From Hirundichthys speculiger (taxonomy: Eukaryota; Chordata; Actinopteri; Beloniformes; Exocoetidae): 64,000 nucleotides of DNA. Where the stretch lies: NCBI GenBank assembly GCA_018398805.1, contig JAGFBZ010001886.1:124001-188000 (forward strand). The letters are read 5' to 3'. Numbering within the stretch: the first letter of the stretch is position 1; each line of letters starts with the position of its first letter. The notes beneath the pieces are model-generated. The model did no database searches and was not told the origin of the DNA. It worked only from the letters and a program-made list of their open reading frames with translations. Shown piece by piece: positions 49,501-54,659 of this stretch. The position numbers were made by a program, and so were the translations under genes.

Positions 49501-50308
49501 GCAGCAATTCCTCTAAATGATTAGAAAATGTGGTTAACACCCAGTCGTGCCTTCAAAAAAAAAAAAAAAAAAACGTGATATGCCGTGAAACCGATATAAT
49601 TTTGAAAAATCCCGTGATATAAATTTTAGGTCATACCGCCCAGCACTAACTCAGATAATATCTGTATCAGGGTCAGCATCTGTATTAGGGTCAGCATCTG
49701 TATCAGGGTCAGCATCTGTATCAGGGTCAGCATCTGTATCAGGGTCAGCATCTGTATCAGGGTCAGCATCTGTATGATGGTCAGCATCTGTATGATGGTC
49801 ACTCTTTGTTACCCTGACGTTTTCAGAACAGAAGAACCTCAAAGACAACAGGGTTCCTGCAGTTTCACAGCTGGGTCCTCTGACATCAACAGCTCATCGC
49901 CACCATGTCCCATCAAACATCTGCCAGCATCCTGCCACGGCTCATCTGATATTTCTAAGGCTGCAGAGACTCATGTTGACCCATAAATCAAAGGTTTTAA
50001 ATCTTTTAAACAGTATTGTAGATGCAGAACTGAGTCTTGGAAGGAACATTTATCTAAGTGTAGATGTTACGGGAGTCTTACTTGTATTTAACCTTCTCCT
50101 CAACATCAGCGCTGGGTTCCTGCGTGATGAAGGTCACCAGGTCCTCCATGCACTGCGGTCTCAGCAGGAAGTCCACCAGCTTGTGGTTGTGAGCCTTACA
50201 CTCCTGCAGGACGTCGTCCTCGTCCATGACCTCCGTCAGCGTCACATCCTCCTTCTCCAGGAGCGTGTCGATGTGGGACGTGGTGTGGAGGTCAAATTTC
50301 CAAAACAT
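4507..50308 (-). CDS. ppp6r3: Protein phosphatase 6 regulatory subunit 3 (SAPS family), 23 coding exons
   Basis: SAPS-domain regulatory subunit that binds the PP6 catalytic subunit and, by family knowledge, directs it to substrates in the cytoplasm and nucleus. Coding exons on the minus strand: 50308-50082, 47674-47488, 47409-47272, 46984-46919, 46841-46729, 41369-41256, 41108-40982, 40906-40754, 40517-40368, 40272-40208, 40127-40012, 38119-38034, 37963-37877, 34071-33974, 31570-31516, 31380-31250, 24985-24870, 24740-24551, 24479-24382, 22837-22663, 9509-9366, 4705-4631, 4558-4507. All introns are GT-AG and all phases match, giving 920 residues; the human protein is about 870. The N-terminal half (residues 1 to about 515) is the SAPS helical-repeat domain. 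The C-terminal half is acidic, Ser/Pro-rich and probably disordered, with [10 protein letters not shown] and [14 protein letters not shown], and ends in NGPV as in mammals. PPP6R3 is preferred over PPP6R1 or PPP6R2 from remembered similarity in the acidic tail; an alignment was not run. Introns reach 13 kb because of tandem arrays and transposons. Confidence 0.95.
4631..4705 (-). CDS. ppp6r3: ppp6r3 coding exon 22
   Basis: Acceptor ctgtcag followed by CAG, a tandem NAGNAG site: using the second AG (exon start 4702) would drop one Ser codon without frameshift. Encodes [20 protein letters not shown] then TEEP. Donor AG|gtaagt. Confidence 0.85.
5090..6780 (+). mobile_element. Degenerate L2/CR1-type LINE, endonuclease to partial reverse transcriptase plus 3' UTR
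   Basis: Remnant of a non-LTR retrotransposon ORF2. At 5115-5370 there is an endonuclease C-terminal segment with [12 protein letters not shown] and a Asn-His before a FLVTFEF strand. At 6080-6520 there are reverse-transcriptase motifs: [12 protein letters not shown], then [14 protein letters not shown], then [13 protein letters not shown]. Frameshifts near 5815 and 6290 break the frame. After [10 protein letters not shown] the coding part stops and sequence matching the 59.1-kb LINE 3' UTR follows. This points to an internal deletion that removed the catalytic YADD part. It lies in the intron between exons 22 and 21 of ppp6r3, antisense to that gene. Confidence 0.85.
6960..7195. repeat. Degenerate short tandem repeat
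   Basis: Diverged copies of a unit of about 30 bp built on tagcctccagccactggcc. Copies vary in length and sequence. Confidence 0.55.
7196..8100 (+). mobile_element. Second LINE reverse-transcriptase fragment (Jockey/L2-like)
   Basis: A different, less decayed RT. It shows [60 protein letters not shown], the active-site FYADDT at about 7804-7821 and [12 protein letters not shown] frameshift at about 7455-7480 separates the fingers from the palm, and another near 8018-8045 precedes [18 protein letters not shown] residues. The endonuclease is missing. It is followed directly by the L2 3' tail. Confidence 0.85.
8101..8397 (+). mobile_element. L2-type LINE 3' UTR and tail
   Basis: Ends gacgctatataaataaaatt followed by gaattgaattgaa, the UnaL2-like stem-loop and short-repeat tail of fish L2 elements. 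Near-identical tails occur at 30.4 and 59.7 kb. Confidence 0.85.
8400..9110. other. AT-rich intronic stretch
   Basis: T-rich, low-complexity DNA with short imperfect duplications at 8400-8470 (ccaggaccaggaccgaagca). I see no exon. The same T-rich texture occurs at 440-720 and 20040-20350. Confidence 0.6.
9117..9122 (-). terminator. Candidate alternative (intronic) poly(A) signal
   Basis: AATAAA on the minus strand about 185 nt past the read-through stop at 9305, followed within 15-35 nt by an A-tract. It could end a short isoform that does not splice exon 21 to exon 22. Confidence 0.35.
9366..9509 (-). CDS. ppp6r3: ppp6r3 coding exon 21
   Basis: Acceptor gttccag. AG from exon 20 plus T gives Ser, continuing [13 protein letters not shown], the expected continuation of the mammalian FKSEEGK. 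The donor at 9365-9364 (TTCAG|gttatc) joins exon 22 in frame. If the donor is ignored, the frame stays open to TGA at 9307-9305. Confidence 0.82.
9880..11435. repeat. Minisatellite, 30-bp GC-rich unit (about 50 copies)
   Basis: Highly homogeneous unit ggaggccggcctgaacctcc then gccggagtta. Almost every copy holds ggccggcc and several CpGs. It can be read as a decapeptide repeat, but start and stop codons fall at random, so it is not called a gene. Confidence 0.95.
11436..12590. other. Intronic DNA without recognised features
   Basis: Unique-looking sequence between two arrays in ppp6r3 intron 20. An open frame at 11554-11874 has no family resemblance I can see and begins in a poly-A stretch; not supported as a gene. 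Confidence 0.5.
12590..12765. repeat. Short minisatellite, 33-bp unit
   Basis: About five units built on cagatccaggtcctgcagga and ccacggcgggaca, the last one truncated and rearranged. Confidence 0.88.
13340..17145. repeat. Large 18-bp GATC-rich minisatellite (about 200 copies)
   Basis: Unit gatcagtggatcgttgca with point variants (ttcc, tagc, ttga, gaggatc) and frequent 9-bp half-unit gains or losses. Each unit carries two GATC sites. The many overlapping open frames ([18 protein letters not shown]) are the three readings of the unit. Confidence 0.97.
17496..17905 (-). mobile_element. Possible decayed Tc1/mariner transposase remnant
   Basis: On the minus strand, a broken frame shows [20 protein letters not shown], then [12 protein letters not shown], resembling the C-terminal Tc1 region around the PP(Q/E)SPDLNPIE catalytic motif, with stops between the pieces. 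No inverted repeats were found. Assigned from pattern memory only. Confidence 0.3.
17906..18890. other. Intronic DNA without recognised features
   Basis: Mixed-composition sequence with short T-runs. No convincing exon, RNA or transposon end was seen. Confidence 0.5.
18895..19810. repeat. Minisatellite, about 22-23-bp unit rich in ttagaact
   Basis: Interleaved subunits ttagaactaccctagaact and ctcttagaactccc, with more variation at the left edge and homogeneous copies toward the right. Confidence 0.93.
20400..21945. repeat. Minisatellite, 15-bp unit with higher-order duplication
   Basis: Unit tctcagtatggatcc or ctt, about 100 copies. A block around 20968-21200 recurs at about 21416-21660, offset by about 450 bp and including a rare gtgatcaccttagtg variant. 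The block was duplicated as a whole. Confidence 0.95.
21940..22075. repeat. Short minisatellite, about 29-bp unit
   Basis: Four units of gacagagacctggaccagag then gactagata, at the edge of the 15-bp array. Confidence 0.85.
22663..22837 (-). CDS. ppp6r3: ppp6r3 coding exon 20
   Basis: Encodes [20 protein letters not shown], an acidic linker and [20 protein letters not shown] then KTETAVFK. The [18 protein letters not shown] block is strongly conserved. The donor AG|gttcgc opens a 13-kb intron made mostly of tandem arrays. Confidence 0.94.
22960..23985. repeat. Minisatellite, 31-bp GC-rich unit
   Basis: About 33 copies of gtcaagggccgccccgtccg then cccggtcccaa. Since 31 is not a multiple of three, the long frame (22940-23995) reads all three phases in turn as a 31-residue repeat. 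It borders exon 20 and is treated as non-coding. Confidence 0.95.
24382..24479 (-). CDS. ppp6r3: ppp6r3 coding exon 19
   Basis: Encodes [20 protein letters not shown] then [13 protein letters not shown], between acceptor cttccag and donor G|gtaaga. Phase matches both neighbours. Confidence 0.92.
24551..24740 (-). CDS. ppp6r3: ppp6r3 coding exon 18
   Basis: Encodes [20 protein letters not shown], a Ser/Pro-rich linker, then [18 protein letters not shown] and GWADFS correspond to conserved patches of the mammalian tail. Acceptor ggccag, donor gtactt. Confidence 0.92.
24870..24985 (-). CDS. ppp6r3: ppp6r3 coding exon 17
   Basis: Encodes [20 protein letters not shown] then [18 protein letters not shown]. 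The donor is G|gttggt, a weak consensus chosen because it alone keeps frame with exon 18; a nearby gtaacg would shift frame. The acidic serine stretch is typical of PPP6R3. Confidence 0.88.
25313..30170. repeat. Large 37-bp minisatellite (about 100 copies) split by a hAT element
   Basis: Unit with gttgacctccacccgtctat then atagacgtcatcccagc. Each full copy holds the palindrome gtctatatagac and gacgtc. One unit fragment sits at 25313-25334, left of the hAT copy; the main array runs 26370-30170. Many copies carry 1-3-base indels. Confidence 0.97.
25335..26369 (+). mobile_element. hAT element with BED-finger remnant, inserted in the 37-bp array
   Basis: Starts tagggctgggcgat and ends ctacagccceta-like (acagcccta), flanked on both sides by the 8-bp duplication gtctatat (25327-25334 and 26370-26377). 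An ATG at 25578 opens [20 protein letters not shown] and then [12 protein letters not shown], a BED zinc finger of hAT transposases. It is broken at NLRGEPT followed by a stop, and the catalytic domain is absent. It is non-autonomous. Confidence 0.85.
30370..30660 (+). mobile_element. Diverged L2-type LINE 3' UTR
   Basis: Shares tggtcttcatcaggaaggtc and ttcttcctcttaaaagggga with the tails at 8.1 and 59.7 kb, but the (ttgaa)n end is lost. Confidence 0.75.
30660..31170 (+). mobile_element. Probable decayed LINE ORF2 C-terminal fragment
   Basis: A stretch around 30900-30990 reads [12 protein letters not shown], like the L(D/N)YCNSLL motif near the end of L2 ORF2, but with many stops. It follows the L2 tail at 30.4 kb. 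Low-certainty assignment. Confidence 0.35.
31250..31380 (-). CDS. ppp6r3: ppp6r3 coding exon 16
   Basis: Encodes [20 protein letters not shown] then [20 protein letters not shown] and RRP, with donor AG|gtagcc. The GSDEEDIW motif points to PPP6R3. Confidence 0.95.
31516..31570 (-). CDS. ppp6r3: ppp6r3 coding exon 15
   Basis: A 55-nt microexon-like exon encoding [19 protein letters not shown] when joined to exon 14. Acceptor ttgcag, donor gtaagt. Confidence 0.93.
32021..32427 (-). mobile_element. Short hAT copy, same family as the 25.3-kb element, inverted
   Basis: Left end tagggctagtgctaatct matches the reverse complement of the 26.37-kb end, and the right end aatcgataaaatcgctcagc matches the 25.34-kb end. 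The coding interior is deleted. Flanking 8-mers (ctgaacgc, ttgataac) do not match. Confidence 0.7.
32930..33050. repeat. Three-copy tandem repeat, about 39 bp
   Basis: Three units of ctgggcccggtctctcagac then cggatcaccacagtcag. Short enough to be a recent triplication. Confidence 0.85.
33119..33740 (+). mobile_element. Truncated hAT copy, related to the 52.5-54.5-kb element
   Basis: Starts taggggtgaacgataacta. An ATG at 33540 reads [20 protein letters not shown] then ESSE and stop, the N terminus of a hAT BED-finger protein cut before its second Cys. It is colinear with the reverse complement of the 52519-54506 element but lacks the far end. Confidence 0.7.
33974..34071 (-). CDS. ppp6r3: ppp6r3 coding exon 14
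   Basis: Acceptor cgccag, donor GA|gtgagt. Encodes [20 protein letters not shown] then [12 protein letters not shown], a conserved motif just after the SAPS domain. Phase agrees with exons 13 and 15. Confidence 0.94.
34455..35560. repeat. Hexamer-based minisatellite, (ccaggt)n with acccaaaccagt blocks
   Basis: Runs of two to seven ccaggt units alternate with cagacccaaaccagtcaggt. Block lengths are multiples of three, so open frames (PGPGPG, RSRSRS, QVQVQV) exist in all phases and on both strands; not genes. Confidence 0.96.
36130..37640. repeat. Minisatellite, 42-bp unit with two subfamilies
   Basis: Left two thirds: ctgcagatctactgttagat then atctacgtttaccctggagg ac. Right third: the diverged subfamily with acctgtagacatctaggttt aacc. 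The subfamilies switch at about 36830-36860 and again at about 36955. Confidence 0.96.
37877..37963 (-). CDS. ppp6r3: ppp6r3 coding exon 13
   Basis: 29 codons, [20 protein letters not shown] then FHQDSSLQQ. The SSSDDE acidic serine cluster could be phosphorylated; that is inference. Acceptor cctcag, donor gtaagc. Confidence 0.94.
38034..38119 (-). CDS. ppp6r3: ppp6r3 coding exon 12
   Basis: Acceptor ctccag, donor gtgagt. Reads [20 protein letters not shown] then TNKRNTVDL in the phase set by exon 11. It has no long isolated ORF and was found by splice logic and family resemblance. It closes the SAPS domain (about residue 514). Confidence 0.92.
38270..39352. repeat. Minisatellite, 19-bp GC-rich unit
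   Basis: Unit ctgaggggcggctgcggcc, about 55 copies with deletions. Since 19 is not a multiple of three, the minus-strand frame of 378 codons is a rotating 19-residue repeat and is not a gene. It sits in the intron between exons 12 and 11. Confidence 0.95.
39565..39895. repeat. Tandem repeat, about 60 bp, five copies
   Basis: Units of cccagctgtgtttaagcagc, then tcacattctagttggttctg, then atggttctgatccaaacat. Alternate copies share the same substitutions (tcac/taac, ccc/cca), so the array grew as dimers. Confidence 0.9.
40012..40127 (-). CDS. ppp6r3: ppp6r3 coding exon 11 (SAPS domain)
   Basis: Encodes [20 protein letters not shown] through QIQQLIS with one extra G before donor gtaaga. [11 protein letters not shown] is a family signature. 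Confidence 0.95.
40208..40272 (-). CDS. ppp6r3: ppp6r3 coding exon 10 (SAPS domain)
   Basis: Encodes [20 protein letters not shown] then E. The donor CA|gtacgt splits a Gln codon completed by exon 11. Confidence 0.94.
40368..40517 (-). CDS. ppp6r3: ppp6r3 coding exon 9 (SAPS domain)
   Basis: 50 codons, [20 protein letters not shown] followed by a variable Pro/Gln-rich loop and ending SVLITH. Acceptor gggcag, donor gtaaga. Confidence 0.95.
40754..40906 (-). CDS. ppp6r3: ppp6r3 coding exon 8 (SAPS domain)
   Basis: 51 codons beginning [20 protein letters not shown] and ending NTLGVIL. The block [17 protein letters not shown] is strongly conserved in the family. Donor gtcagt. Confidence 0.95.
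40982..41108 (-). CDS. ppp6r3: ppp6r3 coding exon 7 (SAPS domain)
   Basis: Encodes [20 protein letters not shown] through [10 protein letters not shown]. Acceptor ctggcag, donor gtaccg, phase 0 at the end. Confidence 0.95.
41256..41369 (-). CDS. ppp6r3: ppp6r3 coding exon 6 (SAPS domain)
   Basis: Encodes [20 protein letters not shown] through LFETRRP. The last two bases (GC) join exon 7 to make Ala. Donor gtatgt. Confidence 0.95.
41439..43749 (+). mobile_element. hAT-type element, 2.3 kb, with nested remnants
   Basis: Inverted ends tagtgatcgaccgattatcg and atatcggtcgatcacta, flanked by ctcacaac (41431-41438) and ctcagaac (43750-43757), a 7/8 target duplication. The interior holds a LINE tail at 42780-42960 and a short frame at 42319-42504. 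That frame reads [16 protein letters not shown], which resembles a CENPB-type helix-turn-helix of another DNA transposon. No intact transposase. It lies in the intron between ppp6r3 exons 6 and 5. Confidence 0.8.
42780..42957 (+). mobile_element. Truncated LINE 3' end with (attca)n tail
   Basis: Ends aatttcccctcggggattat, taaagtatttt and (caatt)n, the common 3' terminus of fish non-LTR elements. Nested in the hAT copy. Confidence 0.6.
43758..44967. other. Intronic DNA without recognised features
   Basis: Mixed sequence within the exon 6-5 intron. Open frames at 44118-44580 show no family I recognise. Confidence 0.5.
44976..45351. mobile_element. hAT-type MITE, 376 bp
   Basis: Ends tggggtgagtactggcaa and tttcacaccccta with exact 8-bp duplications atgtggac (44968-44975, 45352-45359). 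No coding capacity. Confidence 0.88.
45419..46655. mobile_element. Second copy of the same hAT MITE, interrupted
   Basis: Ends taggggtgagtattggcaa and ttcacaccccta, flanked by gtcatgaa and gtcctgaa (7/8). It matches the 44976 copy except for an 850-bp insertion at 45681-46530. Confidence 0.88.
45681..46530 (-). mobile_element. TTAA-flanked DNA element (Kolobok- or piggyBac-like) with small ORF
   Basis: Starts aggagccgtttgtaagatt and ends atctcttacatacggctcct, with ttaa on both sides (45677-45680, 46531-46534). The intact 44976 copy shows the empty site cacatttaagtgaatta. The minus-strand frame 46244-46047 encodes [20 protein letters not shown], then [20 protein letters not shown] and [11 protein letters not shown], a small basic then helical protein. 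Similar short proteins recur in fish genomes; I cannot name a function. Confidence 0.7.
46729..46841 (-). CDS. ppp6r3: ppp6r3 coding exon 5 (SAPS domain)
   Basis: Encodes [20 protein letters not shown] through DPLLATLE with donor AA|gtaaga, splitting a Lys codon. The next intron (5.4 kb) is filled with transposons. Confidence 0.95.
46919..46984 (-). CDS. ppp6r3: ppp6r3 coding exon 4 (SAPS domain)
   Basis: 22 codons, [20 protein letters not shown] then ED, between acceptor ctccag and donor gtgagt. Phase 0 at both ends. Confidence 0.95.
47272..47409 (-). CDS. ppp6r3: ppp6r3 coding exon 3 (SAPS domain)
   Basis: 46 codons in phase 0, from [20 protein letters not shown] to QQLRQDVLN (residues 139-184). 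The donor is gtgggt, slightly off consensus. Confidence 0.95.
47488..47674 (-). CDS. ppp6r3: ppp6r3 coding exon 2 (SAPS domain)
   Basis: Acceptor ctgcag, donor gtacgt. It completes the split Lys and encodes [20 protein letters not shown] through IGRKPEQ, a highly conserved SAPS segment (residues about 76-138). It ends in phase 0. Confidence 0.95.
47920..48575 (+). repeat. 82-bp satellite derived from a LINE reverse-transcriptase motif
   Basis: Eight near-identical units. In each, catggtgttcctcagggttc and tgtacttggaccactacttt translate in one frame as [15 protein letters not shown], the RT motif seen at 7710-7755 in this window. Some units carry ag for gg, changing the Gly. The array lies between ppp6r3 exons 2 and 1. 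Confidence 0.9.
48601..49648 (+). mobile_element. hAT element with transposase N-terminal remnant
   Basis: Ends cagttctgggcggtataccg and tcataccgcccagcacta, flanked by perfect actcagat duplications (48593-48600, 49649-49656). An ATG at about 48826 opens [20 protein letters not shown], shared with the 60.5-kb copy. The BED finger and catalytic core are lost and a short LINE-tail-like insert sits at 48960-49010. Confidence 0.85.
49657..49802. repeat. 18-bp minisatellite
   Basis: Eight copies of cagcatctgtatcagggt, starting right at the target duplication of the hAT copy. Confidence 0.9.
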
Positions 50309-50315
50309 GTTGGCT
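50082..50315 (-). CDS. ppp6r3: ppp6r3 coding exon 1 (start codon exon)
   Basis: Begins after the acceptor gtcttag, with 7 nt of 5' UTR and then ATG at 50308-50306. The protein starts [20 protein letters not shown], the hallmark SAPS N terminus, which fixes the start. The donor AA|gtaaga splits a Lys codon. Because the ATG lies in an internal exon, a noncoding first exon must lie upstream; I could not place it. Confidence 0.95.
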
Positions 50316-50599
50316 CTAAGACAAACAGATAACATGTACACAATAAACAGGTGGAGAACTTTTTACAACTAACTACATTAGTGGTGTCAAATTCCCTTTG
50401 ATCCTGGTCCACATCATCACCATGGTTACCATCAAAGGCTATTCTTTACTTTCTTAACCAGTGTCGTCACATTTCCCACTGGTTTCATGGACTTGGTCCA
50501 CAAGGTTGTTTCTGACATTCGGATCCTGTCTCTGGTCGACACGAACCGTTTTACCTGATGAGCCACAAAACCCCCCTTACAGTTGGAGCCAGACCCTAG

Positions 50600-51625
50600 T
50601 GGTCGCCCACGCAACTGCAGCCTCTGGCAGAGCAACTGCGGCCTCTGGCAGAGCAACTGCGGCCGCTGGCAGAGCAACTGCAGCCTCTGGCAGAGCAACT
50701 GCAGCCTCTGGCAGAGCAACTGCAGCCTCTGGCAGAGCAACTGCAGCCTCTGGCAGAGGAACTGCGGCCCCCGGCAGAGCAACTGCGGCCCCCGGCAGAG
50801 CAACTGCGGCCCCCGGCAGAGCAACTGCGGCCCCCGGCGGAGGAACTGCGGCCTCTGGCAGAGCAACTGCGGCCCCTGGCAGAGCAACTGCGGCCCCTGG
50901 CAGAGCAACTGCGGCCTCTGGCAGAGCAACTGCGGCCTCTGGCAGAGCAACTGCGGCCCCCGGCAGAGCAACTGCGGCCCCCGGCAGAGCAACTGCGGCC
51001 CCCGGTGGAGGAACTGCGGCCTCTGGCAGAGCAACTGCGGCCTCTGGCAGAGCAACTGCGGCCTCTGGCAGAGCAACTGCGGCCCCTGGCAGAGCAACTG
51101 CGGCCTCTGGCAGAGCAACTGCGGCCTCTGGCAGAGCAACTGCGGCCCCCGGTGGAGGAACTGCGGCCTCTGGCAGAGCAACTGCGGCCCCCGGCAGAGC
51201 AACTGCGGCCCCCGGTGGAGGAACTGCGGCCCCTGGCAGAGCAACTGCGGCCCCCGGTGGAGGAACTGCGGCCCCCGGTGGAGGAACTGCGGCCTCTGGC
51301 AGAGCAACTGCGGCCCCTGGCAGAGCAACTGCGGCCTCTGGCAGAGCAACTGCGACCCCCGGTGGCTGGTGGAGGAACTGCGGCCTCTGGTAGAGCAACT
51401 GCGACCCCCGGTGGCTGGTAGAGCAACTGCGACCCCCGGTGGCTGGTGAAGGAACTGCGGCCTCTGGTAGAGCAACTGCGACCCCCGGTGGCTGGTGGAG
51501 GAACTGCGGCCTCTGGTAGAGCAACTGCGACCCCCGGTGGCTGGTGGAGGAACTGCGGCCTCTGGTAGAGCAACTGCGACCCCCGGTGGCTGGCAGAGCA
51601 ACTGCGGCCCCCGGTGGAGTCAGGT
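50600..51625. repeat. Minisatellite, 21-bp unit
   Basis: About 48 copies of ggcagagcaactgcggcctc t, with gtggagg and gacccccggtggctgg variants toward the right. The unit is a multiple of three, so both strands stay open for over 300 codons in several frames; not genes. Confidence 0.95.
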
Positions 51626-52518
51626 GGATGTTCAAGTCAAAGAAAAGCTCCAGGTAGGGCTTCGGAACAACCGGACAACACAAGAACCCAGAGGTTCCGA
51701 CCTGAATCGGGTCTCGGGTCCACTCACTAGACGTGACTCCGGGTTCAGGTCTGAATCGGTACAGTTAGTCCCGGTCCGGTCGGTATCTCTGACAGGCTGG
51801 GTCCACGTTTACCTGAGAGGTAAAGATATTGGCGGTGGCAGCTGTTACTGATGCACCCTCATACCAAACTTGGTATCTGTATGATCGAGTTTTTTTTGCC
51901 ATCCAACCACTTTCAGGGCATAAATGGGAAAAAAAACAACAATAATCCTTTAATTTAAAAAAATCAATATTTCCTTGCATCTATTTGTTTATAAGATTGA
52001 GTGTGGTCAGCATGTGAATGAGAACATTGTGGAGTTGTCTGGAAGTTGAAGGGCTTCAGCGGGTTGCTGAGGACCCACAGTCCTGCTCTGGTGTTAAAGC
52101 AGCTGTGGAGTCTTGGAGCAGAACGTTCCAGCTGGAGATCACAGTCTCATCCAAAGGTGTTGAGATCATGTGACTGTTCAGGAGGGATTTGTTCATTAAA
52201 CTTATATCTCGCCGTGTCATGTTTTTTCTAGAAAAAAGCCAGAGTGCTGTTTGTCTAAATGTGGCCCTGGTATAAACTGGTACCTGTCCAGGTGGACCCC
52301 TGCTTCTCACCTGAAGAGAGCTGGGATAGACTCCAGCGGATCCCTGTGACCCTGCAGTGATTAAACGGGTCTAGATGATGGAGGGATGGAAAGGAGGAGT
52401 ACTGTCACAGCCTCCAGTAATGTCTTATTGGACTTACAGACCGACTCTTTCTTCATACGTGGTTCAAATCCCCTTTAAAATCCTTTGAACTGCTCACTCT
52501 CTCTCTGTGGGTTGATAT
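51626..52518. other. Upstream DNA without recognised features
   Basis: Probably 5' noncoding intron or upstream region of ppp6r3. I looked for a noncoding first exon but found nothing to support one. Confidence 0.45.
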
Positions 52519-52922
52519 TAGGGATGTTTTAAAACCGATACTGATAACCGATAACCGATAACACACACATATTCCTAAGATCATTACATCAATACTATGA
52601 ACAAAACCAAAAACAGTTTTGACTCTTTAAATGAACAGATATTTATTTTTTCCAGTGAAAAACTATTGTCAAGCCTCTCAAACATTTTCTTAAATCTATC
52701 AAACAAACCTATTTGATATCTCACATTAACTTAAATAAGGTTCATTACTGACTGATATAAAAAATAAAGGCTCCTTGAACTGATGGAAATACATGCATCA
52801 GAATTACTAACTGAAAAAGATTAACATTTAAAGGATTTTGACTAGTAGTTCCATTTAGTTAGCATTAGCTCACGTTAGCACGATTTCAAAACTCCATGGA
52901 AGCGATTGTTATGTTGTTGGTA

Positions 52923-53948
52923 GGGCCCTATGAAATCCGTTTTATTTTTTCTCAAATTCCATTTTAATTTTTTTCATTTTCGGTGTTTTTCGGTTTTTAA
53001 TTTTTGAGAATTCCGTTTTAAGCATTTTATGCAAATTTAACCCCAAGACAGTATATAAAATAATGAAATATAGACAATTTATGCAAATATAACTGTAATC
53101 TTTAATGTTTTCGTACTTAATATACTAAATATATTGTGTCAAATAAAACATGATTTTTTTGACAAAGAAAAAAATTCAAGAAAAAATAATTCAAATAATT
53201 CAAAAATCAATTTAAAGTACAAAAAAGAAACAAATTTCAACAGCCGTAAACTAATCATTTTAGCTTGTTTAATTTATTCTGTTATCAGACACATAGTTTG
53301 TCATGACGTACCTGACATTTTTCAGGTACGTCATGACAAACTATGTGTCTGATAACAGAATAAATTATATTTACTACAGCTGATGTAGATGCTATGAAAT
53401 CCAAAGCACTGAACACTGGTTGTGTGTGTCAGTGTTTTTTTTTTTTGTTTTTTTTTAGGTGTTCCAGCCTCTTTGTGTTTTGATCAGTGAGGGATTCTCG
53501 CCTCTTCATGTTTCTGCTTTTCACTCGTCCAGTGATCCTCGCACGTATATTTTCATGTCCATTCAATCGTGTGCTGGCTAAACTAGCAGAACATTGAATC
53601 GCCAGACACAATAATCTTGGATAAACTGCTCTGTCCTGTACCTGGGAGTCAGCCGGTAGTTCCTTCGCTTCTTCCCCGGTTTCTCAGGTGGCCGCTTCGA
53701 CATGTTTTTTTTTTTTTTTTAATTAATGAGGAAAGCGGGGGCAGGAGGTGGAGAAGCGTGCAGTGTCCCAGCTTTTCGTGACTCCTGTTGGAACATTTTC
53801 TCGAAGGAAAAGTTCCTTTTAGTCCGGGAGAAAAAAAACAAACTTTTACACAACTTGCCGCTCAGTACTGTTATAGTGCGCATTTAAAGTGAATTCCATT
53901 TTTAATCTCCAGTTCCGTGATTCCGTGATCATGGATTCCATAGGGCCC
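52923..53948. mobile_element. Nested DNA transposon with agggccctat inverted ends
   Basis: Left end agggccctatgaaatccg, right end atggattccatagggccct. Flanks atgttggt and atgtaggt match 7/8, as expected for hAT. A minus-strand start near 53703 reads MSKRPPEKPGKKRRNYRLTP then RYRTEQFIQDY, probably a transposase N terminus. It contains a 45-bp perfect palindrome. Confidence 0.75.
53271..53366. repeat. Perfect 45-bp inverted repeat with 6-bp loop
   Basis: Arms 53271-53315 and 53322-53366 are exact reverse complements (arm begins aatttattctgttatcagac and ends gacgtacctga); the loop is cattttt-like, 53316-53321. Confidence 0.93.
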
Positions 53949-54659
53949 TATGTAGGTGGCTGATCAGGTTTTACGTATTAAAGCTTGTGCTTCCCTCCTC
54001 GTAGAATTCACTCGGAGGATTCGTCACAAATAACCACCAAACTATCTTCTTCTGAAACTTTAACGTAGTTCCACGCCGCCATGTTTGTTGTGATCAGCGC
54101 TGTGCTGCAGGCTGCATTCAAGGTGGAACGTAAATTCCTACGTTCCCTTGTTTGCTAGTCGTTCTTTCAGCCTTTTCTATTTTTTCTTTTTTGTGTGTAA
54201 CATGTGGGAAAATACTGCGAATATCAATTAAAGTCAGCAACTACTAAAATTATGACCGAGTTAACGAGTTGTTTTCTGGCATGAGGGGGTATTCTTGATT
54301 TTCCTGATTGAGTAATCGTTTTTCTGATTATGCCGACGTCACTTGAACATAACATTAACTGCTGGTCATTCAAGGCTCAGAGGGAGCGAGACACTGCTGT
54401 GTTGACAGAAATATAAATGTTATCGGGGCTATTCGTCATGATATCGACTTATTGGGATGACGTCATCATTTCCTGTTATCAGCCCGATAGTTATCGTTCA
54501 CCCCTAGTTGATATAATGTCAATGTCAATTCCACCAGATTTTCTCTGCCATTTTTATGTCAGACTTCCTGCCAACTTGATGTGCTGTGTGTAAACTGATG
54601 CGGTCTGCCAGCGGCCAAGTGCCAAAATAGACTCGACACGCATCTCTGGGGTAAAAGTG

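Larger units (their letters stand above)
52519..54506 (-). mobile_element. hAT element with nested insertion
   Basis: Ends tagggatgttttaaaaccga and gttatcgttcacccccta-like (cgttcacccctа with final cta), flanked by exact gttgatat duplications (52511-52518, 54507-54514). Its minus strand carries the same MAAW-type BED N terminus as the 33.1-kb copy, near 54080. A second element interrupts it at about 52923-53948. Confidence 0.82.

Noticed and set aside
49657..51625. Regular short repeats considered as a CRISPR array
   Set aside because: Units abut with no unique spacers, there are no cas genes, and the host is a vertebrate.
50432..51683. Long frames on both strands (up to 389 codons)
   Set aside because: The 21-bp unit has no stop in most phases, so openness is expected by chance; no conserved domain.
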